From the NCBI GenBank assembly GCA_041908445.1, contig JAYRFK010000052.1:124001-188000 (forward strand): 64,000 nucleotides of DNA, in the 5' to 3' direction. The DNA comes from JAEUJM01 sp041908445 (GTDB lineage Bacteria; Actinomycetota; Acidimicrobiia; Acidimicrobiales; DATDAH01). The translations under genes were made by a program, and so were the position numbers. Below, one piece after another: positions 8,214 to 16,644 of this stretch (within the stretch, counting starts at the first letter, position 1; every line of letters begins with the position of its first letter). The notes beneath the pieces are model-generated. The model was given only the letters and a program-made list of their open reading frames with translations. It ran no database searches and had not been told where the DNA came from.

Positions 8214-9920
8214 TCACGAGGCGATCAGGGGGTGGCGACCGCGACGCCTGGGTCGGCCGCACCGTCGGACCGGTCGTCCGGCTCGTCGTCGGCCACGCGG
8301 GGCGGGATCCCGGCCAGGCCGAGCTCGGCGGTCGCCTCGGCCGCCTCGACGCCGCTGTGCATGGCCCCGTGGGCCGCCATCTGGCGGGGGCAGGTAGCGC
8401 AGCACGACGGCGGCGGCGGCGAAGGCCAGCAGGGCACCGGTGATCGAGGCGGCGTGGATGCCGGAGACGAACGCCTCCTGGGCGCCGTAGACCAGCCGGC
8501 CGGCGGCCTCCTGGGGCAGCTGGGCGGCGGCCTGGAGCGCGCCCACCAGGGAGCTCTCGGCCTCGCCGCGGAGCGCGACCGGCAGGTCGGCCACGTACGA
8601 GGCGACGTGGGTGGCGTAGCGCGACGCCGCCACGCTGCCCAGCACGGCGACGCCGAGGGCGGCGCCGACCTCCCGGCTGGCGTCGTTCATGGCCGAGCCC
8701 GAACCGGCCCGGCGGGCGGGCACCGCCGACATGATCGCCGCGGTCATCGGCGACATGGTGAGCGAGATGCCGCTCACCAGGGCGAACACGCAGAGCAGCA
8801 CGTAGGGGTACGAGGTGCCGATGTCGAGCCGGGAGAAGAGCAGGAAGCCGACGGCGACGAGCGACATGCCGGCGGCGACGGTGCGGTTGGCGCCGAAGCG
8901 GGCCACGAGCCGCGGCGTGAGCGGCGACACGATGATCATGATCGGCGCCATCGGCAGGAAGCGGACGGCCGACGAGAGCGGCGTGTAGCCGAGCACGAGC
9001 TGGAAGTACTGGCTGACCAGGAACATCACGCCGTACATCGACAGGAACACGAGCACCATGCCGGCGGTGGCCGTGCTGAAGGCCCGGTTGCGGAAGTACG
9101 AGATGTCGAGCATCGGCTCGTCCCGCCGCCGCTCCCACGCCACGAAGGCCACGATGGCCACGGTGGCCACGACGAAGCTGGCGACGGTCTCGCCGCTCAG
9201 CCAGCCGACGTCGGGCGCCTGGATGAGCCCGTAGACGAGCGAGCCGAGGCCCACGATCGAGAGGCCGGCACCGACGAAGTCGATCGGCGCCTCCTCGGGG
9301 TCCTTCGAGCGGGGCACGAAGAACACGCCCAGCACCAGCGCCACGAGGACGATGGGCACGTTGACCAGGAAGACCGAGCCGTACCAGAAGTGCCCGAGCA
9401 GCCAGCCGCTGGCGACCGGGCCGATGGCGCCGGCCGCGCCCGTGACGCCCGCCCAGACCGCGATGGCCTTGGCCCGCTCCTCGGCGGGGAAGACGTTGAC
9501 GAGGATGGACAGCGTCGACGGCATGATGAACGCGGCGCAGCCGCCCATGAGGGCGCGCGCCGCGATGAGCTGACCCATCGAGGTGGCCAAGGTGGCGAGC
9601 ACCGCCGCGACGAGGAACCCGATCAGGCCCGCCTGCAAGGCGCCCTTGCGACCGAAGCGGTCACCCACCGCGCCGGCGGTGAAGAGCAGGCCGGCGAACA
9701 CGAGCGAGTACGAGGCCACGACCCACTGCAGCTGCGAGGTGCTGGCGTCCAGCTCGCGCGACAGCGTGGGGATCGCGACGTTGAGGCTGGAGTTGCCCAC
9801 GAAGACGATGAGCAGGCTCAGGCAGAGCACGCCGAGGGTCCACCACCGCTTGTCGTAGGGGGTGACGACGTCGGCCGCCGCGGCGTCGTCCGGGTGCTCG
9901 GTGGTGGTCGGTACGGCCAT
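8214..9920 (-). CDS. MFS drug-efflux transporter (DHA2 / EmrB-QacA type), probable C-terminal frameshift
   Basis: A 14-helix proton-driven exporter. The DHA2 signatures are VASYSLVFAGLLFTAGAVGDRFGRKG (motif A) and a motif-C-like WAGVTGAAGAIGPVASGWLL. The ATG at 9918-9920 follows an AAGGGC ribosome site. After the last membrane helix (VVLRYLPP) the open frame becomes Arg/Gly-rich and unnatural. The -1 frame reads QMAAHGAMHSGV then EATAELGLAGIPP, a normal tail for this family, ending at 8225. The shift sits at the C5 run 8386-8390 (G5 on the plus strand). Transport function is probably unaffected because only the tail is altered. It is divergent from a TetR gene, the usual repressor-pump pairing. 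Confidence 0.88.
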   Translation of the reverse strand: MAVPTTTEHPDDAAAADVVTPYDKRWWTLGVLCLSLLIVFVGNSSLNVAIPTLSRELDASTSQLQWVVASYSLVFAGLLFTAGAVGDRFGRKGALQAGLIGFLVAAVLATLATSMGQLIAARALMGGCAAFIMPSTLSILVNVFPAEERAKAIAVWAGVTGAAGAIGPVASGWLLGHFWYGSVFLVNVPIVLVALVLGVFFVPRSKDPEEAPIDFVGAGLSIVGLGSLVYGLIQAPDVGWLSGETVASFVVATVAIVAFVAWERRRDEPMLDISYFRNRAFSTATAGMVLVFLSMYGVMFLVSQYFQLVLGYTPLSSAVRFLPMAPIMIIVSPLTPRLVARFGANRTVAAGMSLVAVGFLLFSRLDIGTSYPYVLLCVFALVSGISLTMSPMTAAIMSAVPARRAGSGSAMNDASREVGAALGVAVLGSVAASRYATHVASYVADLPVALRGEAESSLVGALQAAAQLPQEAAGRLVYGAQEAFVSGIHAASITGALLAFAAAAVVLRYLPPPDGGPRGHAQRRRGGRGDRRARPGRDPAPRGRRRAGRPVRRCGRPRRRGRHPLIAS

Positions 9921-9965
9921 GGGTGCCCTTTCGCGATCGATCGGGCCAGCATGGCAGTCACTGCC

Positions 9966-10002
9966 CAGTGTCACACTGTGAAATACGGCACACACTGACA
10001 CT
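9966..10002. promoter_or_regulatory. candidate TetR operator between MFS pump and regulator
   Basis: CAGTGT-C-ACACTG (9966-9978) is a perfect odd palindrome. A further pair, AGTGTCA (9967-9973) and TGACACT (9996-10002), forms inverted arms about 22 nt apart. It lies in the 112-bp divergent region, where the TetR protein would be expected to repress both genes. Confidence 0.6.
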
Positions 10003-10032
10003 TTCTTGACGTGCGGAGGTCACGGTGGACCC

Positions 10033-10626
10033 ATGGCCACCGTGGGTCTGCGCGAGCGCAAGAAGGCCAAGACCCGTGACGCCCTCGTGCGGTCGGCCCT
10101 GCGCCAGTTCGCCGAGCGCGGCTTCGAGCACGTGACGGTGGAGGAGATCGCCGAGGACTGCGAGGTCTCCCCCCGCACCTTCTTCCGCTACTTCGCCACC
10201 AAGGAGGATGCCCTCTTCGGCGACGCCGACGAGGCGCGCGGGCGCCTGCTCGCCGCCCTGGCCGAGCAGCCGCGGGACGGGGGCGTGCTCGCCGCCCTCC
10301 GGGGCGCCGTGCTCTCGGTGGCGGGCGAGCTCGAGCACGATCGGGAGCTGGCCCTCCTGCGCGAGCGGATCGTCGCCGCCGACCCGTCGCTGCGGGGCCG
10401 CTCCGCCGAGCGCTTCCACGGCTGGACCGACGCGGTGACCGCCGAGCTCCGCAAGGGCGGCTGGGCCGACCGCACGAGCGAGCTCGACCTGCGCCTCGCG
10501 GTGGCCGCCAGCGCCACGGCCCTGTCGGTGGCCACCGCGCTGTGGGCCGAGGACGGTGGCCACGGCGACCTCACCGCCCTGCTCACCGACGTGCTCGACC
10601 GCCTCCGCACCGGCCTCGACGCCTGA
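10033..10626 (+). CDS. TetR family transcriptional regulator
   Basis: A 197-residue repressor. The N-terminal helix-turn-helix is plain: RERKKAKTRDALVRSAL, then HVTVEEIAEDCEVSPRTFFRYFATKEDALF (residues about 35-65). The C-terminal ligand domain is alanine-rich and fits the AcrR-like group. I chose the ATG at 10033, giving MATVGLRERKK; an upstream ATG at 10006 would add nine residues unlike the family. It is divergent from the MFS efflux gene across a palindromic operator region, so it most likely controls that pump and itself. Confidence 0.88.
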   Translation: MATVGLRERKKAKTRDALVRSALRQFAERGFEHVTVEEIAEDCEVSPRTFFRYFATKEDALFGDADEARGRLLAALAEQPRDGGVLAALRGAVLSVAGELEHDRELALLRERIVAADPSLRGRSAERFHGWTDAVTAELRKGGWADRTSELDLRLAVAASATALSVATALWAEDGGHGDLTALLTDVLDRLRTGLDA

Positions 10627-10647
10627 GTCACCGACCCCCACCCCGCT

Positions 10648-10697
10648 TCTTCCAGCAGAAGCGGGTGGTGGCACCGCGCGTTTCTGCTGGAGGAACG
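10648..10697. repeat. family A intergenic hairpin, imperfect copy in opposite orientation
   Basis: TCCAGCAGAA (10651-10660) pairs with TTCTGCTGGA (10682-10691). The right half, with flank GCTGGAGGAACGGTC, is the reverse complement of the element at 5583-5627 and its left flank. The left arm has diverged (GCGGGTGGTGG). It sits between convergent genes and is a probable bidirectional terminator. Confidence 0.75.
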
Positions 10698-10715
10698 GTC
10701 AGACGGGGCGGGCGG

Positions 10716-12395
10716 TCAGGCGCGGGCCGAGTCGCGCACCATGCGGCCCATGCGCCGCAGCACACCCGGTAGGCCGCGGAGGGCACCGCGCACGTCGCGG
10801 GACAGCGGCACCCGGTAGTCGCTCGGCCGGGGCCCGACGCGGTCGGGCAGCCAGGTGGAGTGCAGCAGCAGGCTCGGGTTGAAGCCCGGGGCCGTGGCCC
10901 GGGCCAGCGGGCCCGCCTCGATGTGGCCGGCGTCGAACAGCTGGAGCTCCTTGGGGCCGTCCCGGTGCACGACGACGAGCACGTAGCCGTCCTCGGGGTC
11001 CTCCGCCCCCGCCCGCGGCACGAAGGTCGGCGGCGACGGGAAGGCCCCGTCCTCGTAGGACCAGACCTCGGCCACCTTCATGGCCTCGAGGTCGAACCGG
11101 GCCAGCGACCCGGGGATGGCGTGGTCGGGCAGGTCGTCGGGGGCCACCACGCCGTCGGTGGCGTCTCCGTAGAGGCGCCACCACGACTCGGGCACGAGGT
11201 CGGGGTCGTAGCCGGCGCCGACGTACCAGAGCTGGCGCTGGTGGGCCCGGGCCCTCTCGGAGTAGATGTCGGTGGTCGGCAGGACGCCGCCCCACACCCG
11301 CTCCGTGTCGTGAGCGACCTCGGCGTCGTGGACGTCGCCCGTCGCCGGATCGATGACGTAGCGGCCGATCACCGAGGGCTGCACCGCCACCGTGATCATC
11401 CCCTCGTAGGCCGGCGGGAGGGGACGGCCGCCCCGGTGGTCGGTGTCGTCCGGCGCGAGGACCAGGGTCAGGTCGGCCAGCGGCGCGTGCTGGGCCACGA
11501 CCCGCACCTTGGCGTCCACCTCGTCGTGGTCGACGTAGAGGTGCCCGGTCGGGATCGGGAGGCGCACCTCGGTGGCCCGCACCGTGCCCCCGGGCGGGGT
11601 CGCCGCGAGGTCGGCCTTGGCCACGAACCAGAGGCTCGTGTGCGACTGGGCCCGCAGCGTGCGGGGCCGGCCGGCGAACGCGGCCGGCTCGACCACGAAC
11701 GGGAGGTCGCTGAAGACCAGGTGATGGGCGGTGGCCTTGATGTCATGGATCGAGTCGAAGGGCGAGAGGCCCTCGACCCGCCACCGCCGCACGGGCCCGT
11801 CGAGGTCCCAGCGGGCGACGTGGGTCTCGGGGGCGACGCCCGGCGCCGACACGAGCGAGTAGTTCACGAACCACAGCGCCTGCTCGTCGAGATCCGGCGC
11901 CGGGTGGGCGGCCACCGCGCAGAGCGGCTCCACCAGCCCCGGCGCGGCTTGGAGCCACTCGTCGTTCGCGCCCACCGGCGTGAGGGTGGCGAGCGTCTCC
12001 GGGTCGACCTCGATCGGCCGCCCCGCGTCGTAGCCCACGAAGAGCCGGCCGTCGATGCCCGCCACGTTCGTGTTGGCCAGGTTGGACACCCCGAACGGCG
12101 ACACCTCCATGAACGCCACCCGACGGAACAGCGAGGGCCAGCGCCGGCGGAGGCGCTCGATGCGGGTGGCGACGCGCCGGTGCTCGACCCGGATGCGGCC
12201 GTCGGCGTCAGGGCGCAGGTGGATCTTCTCGAGCAGGCCGTGCTCGGCGAACCAGTGGCCGCCCGGGCGGCGCTTGTCGGGGCCGACGATGAACACCGCG
12301 CCCGCGACGTCGTCGGGCCAGTGGCCCTCGACGACCTGCAGGCGGTGGTCCTTCTCGCCCTGGCCCCAGAAGAGGTTGGTGGTCAGCGTGGCCAC
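10716..12395 (-). CDS. carotenoid oxygenase (RPE65/CCD) family protein
   Basis: A 559-residue beta-propeller oxygenase with a four-histidine iron centre. Candidate ligands are in VAAHPAPD, SIHDIKATAHH, VDHDEVD and the C-terminal LLHSTWL. The family cleaves carotenoid, apocarotenoid or stilbene double bonds. The N-terminus (NLFWGQGEKDHRLQVVEGHWP) and FVGPDK-like segments fit the bacterial group. The GTG start (12393-12395) is chosen because the protein begins MATLTTNLF. A P450 gene lies 64 bp upstream on the same strand, so a two-step oxidation of one substrate is plausible but unproven. Confidence 0.82.
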   Translation of the reverse strand: MATLTTNLFWGQGEKDHRLQVVEGHWPDDVAGAVFIVGPDKRRPGGHWFAEHGLLEKIHLRPDADGRIRVEHRRVATRIERLRRRWPSLFRRVAFMEVSPFGVSNLANTNVAGIDGRLFVGYDAGRPIEVDPETLATLTPVGANDEWLQAAPGLVEPLCAVAAHPAPDLDEQALWFVNYSLVSAPGVAPETHVARWDLDGPVRRWRVEGLSPFDSIHDIKATAHHLVFSDLPFVVEPAAFAGRPRTLRAQSHTSLWFVAKADLAATPPGGTVRATEVRLPIPTGHLYVDHDEVDAKVRVVAQHAPLADLTLVLAPDDTDHRGGRPLPPAYEGMITVAVQPSVIGRYVIDPATGDVHDAEVAHDTERVWGGVLPTTDIYSERARAHQRQLWYVGAGYDPDLVPESWWRLYGDATDGVVAPDDLPDHAIPGSLARFDLEAMKVAEVWSYEDGAFPSPPTFVPRAGAEDPEDGYVLVVVHRDGPKELQLFDAGHIEAGPLARATAPGFNPSLLLHSTWLPDRVGPRPSDYRVPLSRDVRGALRGLPGVLRRMGRMVRDSARA

Positions 12396-12398
12396 GGG

Positions 12399-12411
12399 TG
12401 AACAGTGTTCA
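12399..12411. promoter_or_regulatory. palindrome TGAACA-G-TGTTCA upstream of carotenoid oxygenase
   Basis: A perfect 13-bp odd palindrome 3 nt before the GTG start and 48 nt after the P450 stop. The size and symmetry fit a TetR/GntR-class operator; the regulator is not identifiable. Confidence 0.45.
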
Positions 12412-12459
12412 TCGAGGCGAGCGCCCTGGCAAGCGTCGGCGTCCGGTCGTCCGAGGCGG

Positions 12460-13731
12460 TCACCGCAGCGTGTAGGTCACGGGCAGGTGCTTCACCCCGC
12501 TCACGAAGTGGGCGGACTGCCATCGGGGCTCGCCCGCCAGCTCGATGGTGTCCACCCGCTCGAGCACCTTGGTGAGCAGCGTGCGCACCTCTCGCCGGGC
12601 CACCTGGGCCCCCAGGCAGTAGTGCATGCCGAGGCCGAACGAGAGGGTCTTGTCGGCGTCGGTGCGGGTCACGTCGAAGCGCATCGGGTCCGCGAAGACG
12701 CTGGCGTCTCGGTTGGCGGAGGGGTACGAGGTGAGCACGACGTCCCCCTTGGCGATCTTGGTGCCGCGCAGCTCGGTGTCCTCCTGGACCCAGCGGAAGA
12801 AGCTGCGCACGGGGCTCGTCCAGCGGATCATCTCCTCGGCGGCGTTGCCGGCGAGGTCGGGGTTCTCCTGGACGAGGCGCAGCTGGTCCGGGTGGCGCAG
12901 GAGCTGCTCCATGCCGCCGCCGAACGCGAACGAGGTCGTGTCGTGCCCGGCCGTGGCGACGATGATGTAGTACCAGAGCAGCTCGGTCTCGCCGAGGGGG
13001 CCGCCGTCGACGGTGCCGTTGGCGAGCACGGTGGCGAGGTCCTCCGCGGGGTGGCGACGCCGGTCCTCGGTGAGCGCGTTGAAGTACTCGGTGAAGGTGC
13101 CGAGCGTGTCGGCCAGGAAGGCCATCGGGTCGGTGAAGTCACCGAGGTACTCGGGGTCGCCGGCGCCGAAGATGCCCTGGGTCAGGCGCAGCATGAGCGC
13201 CTCGTCCTCCTCGGGCACGCCGAAGAGGGACATGATCACGTGCAACGTGAACGGGACGGCGAGGTCCTGGGCGAGGTCGCAGCTGCCCCCGAGGTCGCGG
13301 AGGCGGTCGGCGTACTCGTCCGCGATGGCGTCGATGGTGGGCTGGAGGCGGCGCACCGCGGCGGGCTTGAACCAGTCGTTGGTGACGTTGCGGTACTTCT
13401 GGTGCTCCTCGCCGTGGATGTGGACCAGCGTGCGGGGCAGGTCGAAGCCCATGGCCTGCAGCAGGTCGTACGTGGCGTCGGGCCCCGGGGCCGACTTCTC
13501 GGTGTTCCAGTAGACGTCCGAGCGGCGGGACACCTCGAACACCTCGGGGTGGGTCGTCACCGCCCAGAACGCCGGCCAGCCCTCGGCCTCGACCCGCATG
13601 ATCGGCTCGTCCCGCCGGATCTCCTCGGCGATCTCGTGCCACCGGGTCATGTCCTCGAACATCGTGGGCGTGATGAAGATCGCACCGCGGGGATCGGTGG
13701 ACAGGACGGGGACGGGCGCGTAGTCGGTCAT
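12460..13731 (-). CDS. cytochrome P450
   Basis: A 423-residue soluble bacterial P450. The I-helix oxygen-binding motif is VATAGHDTTS. The ExxR region reads AAEEMIRW, and the haem loop is FGLGMHYCLGAQVAR, with the cysteine ligand near residue 370. The ATG at 13729-13731 follows a strong GAGGAGG ribosome site. No ferredoxin or reductase gene is nearby, so electrons must come from elsewhere. Subfamily and substrate cannot be read from motifs alone; pairing with a carotenoid-oxygenase-type gene suggests a lipid or isoprenoid substrate. Confidence 0.9.
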   Translation of the reverse strand: MTDYAPVPVLSTDPRGAIFITPTMFEDMTRWHEIAEEIRRDEPIMRVEAEGWPAFWAVTTHPEVFEVSRRSDVYWNTEKSAPGPDATYDLLQAMGFDLPRTLVHIHGEEHQKYRNVTNDWFKPAAVRRLQPTIDAIADEYADRLRDLGGSCDLAQDLAVPFTLHVIMSLFGVPEEDEALMLRLTQGIFGAGDPEYLGDFTDPMAFLADTLGTFTEYFNALTEDRRRHPAEDLATVLANGTVDGGPLGETELLWYYIIVATAGHDTTSFAFGGGMEQLLRHPDQLRLVQENPDLAGNAAEEMIRWTSPVRSFFRWVQEDTELRGTKIAKGDVVLTSYPSANRDASVFADPMRFDVTRTDADKTLSFGLGMHYCLGAQVARREVRTLLTKVLERVDTIELAGEPRWQSAHFVSGVKHLPVTYTLR

Positions 13732-13742
13732 GGGGGGCCTCC

Positions 13743-13758
13743 TCGGTTCGCCAACCGA
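13743..13758. promoter_or_regulatory. palindrome TCGGTT-n4-AACCGA upstream of the P450 gene
   Basis: Perfect 6-bp arms around CGCC, 11 bp before the P450 start and overlapping its ribosome site. It lies in the divergent region with the esterase lipoprotein gene. Candidate operator only. Confidence 0.35.
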
Positions 13759-13859
13759 TGGTACGTGGGGCCGCCGGGGTCCCCGTTCCGCGGCCCGTCC
13801 GGCTACAACTGCGGACGGACGAGGGGCGGGACGGACCCGGCTCGCGCCGAGGGGGACCC

Positions 13860-14921
13860 GTGCGCCTGACCCGAACGCTCACCGCCGGCGTTGTCGCCGG
13901 CGCCCTCCTGCTCGCCGCCTGCTCCTCCGGGAGCGACGGGCCTGCGGGTGAGGATGCCGCCACCGGCCCGACGACCTCTGCGGCGCCCACCACCACGACC
14001 GCGCCGGGGCCGACGCCCTCCGCGGGCTGCGGAGCCACCCCGGTGGCGGCGCCCGGCACCACCGACGAGACCATCGTGGTGGACGGCAACGAGGGCCGGT
14101 ACCAGCTGCTCGTGCCCGAGGGCTACGACGGCACGACCCCGCTCCCCCTGGTGTTCGGGCTCCATGCGCTCACCGTGAGCTACACGTTCGTCCCCGCCGG
14201 CGCCGGCTTCCCCGAGATGCAGGAGCAGTACGACTTCATCGGGGTGTCGCCGTCGAACCTGGTCGACAACGGCACCTCCTTCTGGATGGCGGCGCCGGTG
14301 CCGGACAACCCCGACGTGGCCTTCATGGAGGCGCTGCTCGACGAGCTCGAGGCCGACCTGTGCATCGACACCAGCAAGGTGTTCTCCACCGGCCAGTCGA
14401 ACGGCGCCCAGATGTCGTCCCTGCTGGCCTGCCAGGTGAGCGACCGCATCACCGCGGTGGCGCCGATCGCCGGCGTCGAGTTCCCCGCCGACCCGGCGGT
14501 CTGCGACGACCGCCCGGTGCCGGTCATGGCCTTCCACGGCACCGCCGACCCGATCGTCACCTACGAGGGCGGCGGCCTGAACGCCGCCACCATCGCCAAC
14601 CTGCACTACTGGCACGGCGAGGCCCCCGACGACGTCCCGGCCCACGAGGGCGTGGACACCGCAATGGACAACTGGGCCGCTCACAACGGGTGCGAGCCGG
14701 GCCGCGAGGAGGAGCGGATCTCGGACGAGGTCGTGCGCTACACGTGGGCGGACTGCGAGGCCGAGACCGTGCTCTACGTGGTCGAGGGCGGTGGCCACAC
14801 GTGGCCCGGGCGGCCGACGCCGGGGTTCGAGGCCCAGTTCGGCCCCACCACCATGGACATCGAGGCCACCCCCCTCATGTTCGACTTCTTCCTCGGCCCG
14901 CCGGGCGACGACGCGCCCTGA
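13860..14921 (+). CDS. secreted lipoprotein, PHB-depolymerase/LpqC-like esterase
   Basis: A 353-residue secreted hydrolase. A signal peptide (LTAGVVAGALLLAAC) ends in a lipobox cysteine, followed by a Ser/Thr/Pro linker. The catalytic domain has PLPLVFGLHA (oxyanion strand), STGQSNGAQMSSLLAC (nucleophile in GQSNG), FHGTADPIV (acid) and GGGHTWPG (histidine). This is the esterase/PHB depolymerase pattern found in LpqC and feruloyl esterases. The GTG at 13860 is chosen because it starts directly before the signal peptide, after GAGGGGG. The gene ends before a strong hairpin and converges on a TetR gene. Confidence 0.85.
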   Translation: MRLTRTLTAGVVAGALLLAACSSGSDGPAGEDAATGPTTSAAPTTTTAPGPTPSAGCGATPVAAPGTTDETIVVDGNEGRYQLLVPEGYDGTTPLPLVFGLHALTVSYTFVPAGAGFPEMQEQYDFIGVSPSNLVDNGTSFWMAAPVPDNPDVAFMEALLDELEADLCIDTSKVFSTGQSNGAQMSSLLACQVSDRITAVAPIAGVEFPADPAVCDDRPVPVMAFHGTADPIVTYEGGGLNAATIANLHYWHGEAPDDVPAHEGVDTAMDNWAAHNGCEPGREEERISDEVVRYTWADCEAETVLYVVEGGGHTWPGRPTPGFEAQFGPTTMDIEATPLMFDFFLGPPGDDAP

Positions 14922-14930
14922 CCCACCCGT

Positions 14931-14975
14931 TCTGGCGTCAGCGATGCCCGCCCACCGGGCGCCGATGACGCCAGA
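14931..14975. terminator. bidirectional terminator hairpin between convergent genes
   Basis: Arms 14931-14950 and 14956-14975 pair over 20 bp with three mismatches (outer TCTGGCGTCA/TGACGCCAGA is perfect), loop CCCAC. It lies 10 bp after the esterase stop and 30 bp before the stop of the TetR gene on the other strand. Its outer CGTTCTGG sequence recurs in other convergent gaps (46413, 53399). Confidence 0.7.
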
Positions 14976-15004
14976 TCGTCCGGGCTGGGTCAACCAAGGA
15001 GCGC

Positions 15005-15640
15005 TCAGCCCGGCGGCGGGCCCGGCAGGACGCCGTCGACCAGGGCGTGGATGGTGGCGAGGAGGCGCTCACCGGCGCGGTGGTCGGGCGCGGCCATGTC
15101 GTCGATGACGAGGCCCTGGATGGCCAGCACCACGAGGTCGACGAGGCCGCCCAGCGCGTCGGCGTCGCCGAGGTCGGCGGGCAGGGCGAGCAGCGACAGC
15201 TCGTGGAGCCGGGCCACGTGGTCACGGACCACGGGCTCGAGGCTGGCGCGCAGGGTCTCGTCGGTGCGGGCGACCGTGTAGAGCTCGAAGGCGGCGCCGA
15301 TGCGCACGTCGTGCATCTGGCGCCACAGCAGGTCGACCGCGAGGTGGGCGCTGCGGTCCTCCGGTCGGACCGCCTGCACCTCGCGCTCCCAGTCGTCGCG
15401 CAGCGCGGCGAAGAGGTGCTCGATGGTGGCGGTCCAGAGGTCGGCCTTGGTCGGGAAGTGCTTGAACAGCGCCCCCTGGCTGGTCCCCGCCCGGCGCACC
15501 ACCTCGGTGGTGGTGAACCCGGCCACCCCGACCGCCACGAGCGTCTCCAGCGCCGCCTCGAGCAGCGCGGCGCGGGTCGCGGTGCGCCGCTCCGCCTGCG
15601 TGCGCCGGGGCGGCGGTGCGGCGGAGGCAGTAGGGGTCAC
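15005..15640 (-). CDS. TetR family transcriptional regulator
   Basis: A 211-residue TetR regulator. The helix-turn-helix is at about residues 18-65: RTATRAALLEAALETLV, then FTTTEVVRRAGTSQGALFKHFPTKADL. The C-terminal domain ends in GLVIDDMAAPD and a proline-rich tail. The GTG start (15638-15640) is 7 nt after the hydroxylase stop, so the two genes form one operon. The regulator probably represses its own operon through the palindrome at 16588-16601, and the ligand may be a lipid handled by the hydroxylase. Confidence 0.88.
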   Translation of the reverse strand: MTPTASAAPPPRRTQAERRTATRAALLEAALETLVAVGVAGFTTTEVVRRAGTSQGALFKHFPTKADLWTATIEHLFAALRDDWEREVQAVRPEDRSAHLAVDLLWRQMHDVRIGAAFELYTVARTDETLRASLEPVVRDHVARLHELSLLALPADLGDADALGGLVDLVVLAIQGLVIDDMAAPDHRAGERLLATIHALVDGVLPGPPPG

Positions 15641-15647
15641 CGGGCGA

Positions 15648-16565
15648 TCATGCCGCGGGGACGGCCTCCACGGCGGCGACCGGGGCGGCGACCGGGGCGG
15701 CGAGCCCGTCGGGCACCGGGGACGCCGGGGCGCCCGCCGGCCGCCAGCCCGGGTGGCGGAACACGTAGCCGAGGCGCTCGCCCCACGTGCGGGCGGTGCG
15801 CAGGTCCCGACCGATGGCGGCGTACTCGTGGAAGGCGATGACCCGCAGGTCGAACGAGCGGATGTCCTTGGTGAGGCCGTAGACCACCCGCTCCTCCTCC
15901 CGCTCGAAGGTGCCGAACAGGCGGTCCCACACGATGAGGACCCCGCCGTGGTTCCTGTCGAGGTAGCGGCCGTTCGAGCCGTGGTGCACCCGGTGGTGCG
16001 ACGGCGTGTTCATGACCGCCTCGAACCAGCGCGGCAGCCGGTCGATCGCCTCGGTGTGGATCCAGTACTGGTAGAGGAGGTTGAGCCCGCCGGCCATGAA
16101 GATGAGCCACGGCTCGACGCCGACCAGGGCGAGCAGCGGGAAGGTGACGACCGTGAGGAACGGCGTCCACGGCTGGCGGAGGGCGGTCGACAGGTTGTAG
16201 CGCTCGCTGGAGTGGTGGTTGACGTGGCCCGCCCAGAGGAAGCGCACCTCGTGCTCCCAGCGATGGGTCCAGTAGTAGGCGAGGTCCCAACCGACCATGG
16301 CGACGACCCACGCCACGGCGGCGTTGGGCAGGTCCACGACCCGGTACCGGAACAGCACCTCGGCGAGGGCGGTCGCCGCGGCGGCGTAGACGATGCCGAT
16401 GACGAGCGACCCCGCCCCCATGGCGATGCTGGCCACGGTGTCGCGGCGCTCGTAGCCGAGCACGTCGCGCCCGGCGGCCCGCTGCCGGGGCAGCACGACC
16501 GCCTCGGCGGCGATGCCGCCCAGGTACACCGGGATCGAGATCACGAGGACGAGCAGGTGCTCCAT
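15648..16565 (-). CDS. sterol desaturase / fatty acid hydroxylase superfamily membrane protein
   Basis: A 305-residue integral membrane di-iron enzyme. The histidine boxes are in order: HRWEH (about residue 107), HVNHH (about 119) and, after a further membrane pair, HRVHH (about 196). Four or five hydrophobic segments surround them. The family hydroxylates or desaturates lipids, including carotenoid and sterol-like molecules. The ATG at 16563-16565 has a TAGGGT box 6 nt upstream, so the mRNA is probably leaderless. A downstream TetR gene in the same operon supports substrate-responsive control. The C-terminal ~25 residues are Ala/Val/Pro-rich. Confidence 0.87.
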   Translation of the reverse strand: MEHLLVLVISIPVYLGGIAAEAVVLPRQRAAGRDVLGYERRDTVASIAMGAGSLVIGIVYAAAATALAEVLFRYRVVDLPNAAVAWVVAMVGWDLAYYWTHRWEHEVRFLWAGHVNHHSSERYNLSTALRQPWTPFLTVVTFPLLALVGVEPWLIFMAGGLNLLYQYWIHTEAIDRLPRWFEAVMNTPSHHRVHHGSNGRYLDRNHGGVLIVWDRLFGTFEREEERVVYGLTKDIRSFDLRVIAFHEYAAIGRDLRTARTWGERLGYVFRHPGWRPAGAPASPVPDGLAAPVAAPVAAVEAVPAA

Positions 16566-16571
16566 GCGGGC

Positions 16572-16601
16572 ACCCTACAACTTAGAAAGTGACTTGTCAC
16601 T
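16572..16601 (-). promoter_or_regulatory. leaderless promoter with TetR-type operator AGTGAC-TT-GTCACT
   Basis: The minus-strand -10 TAGGGT (16572-16577) is 6 nt from the ATG. Directly upstream, where the -35/-10 spacer falls, is the palindrome AGTGAC/GTCACT (16588-16601) with a 2-nt centre. A bound TetR dimer here would block polymerase. The likely regulator is the TetR gene at the end of this operon. Confidence 0.6.
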
Positions 16602-16644
16602 ATCTATTTCCCTCCCCCCGATCGGGGAGGGCCGGACGGAGGAG

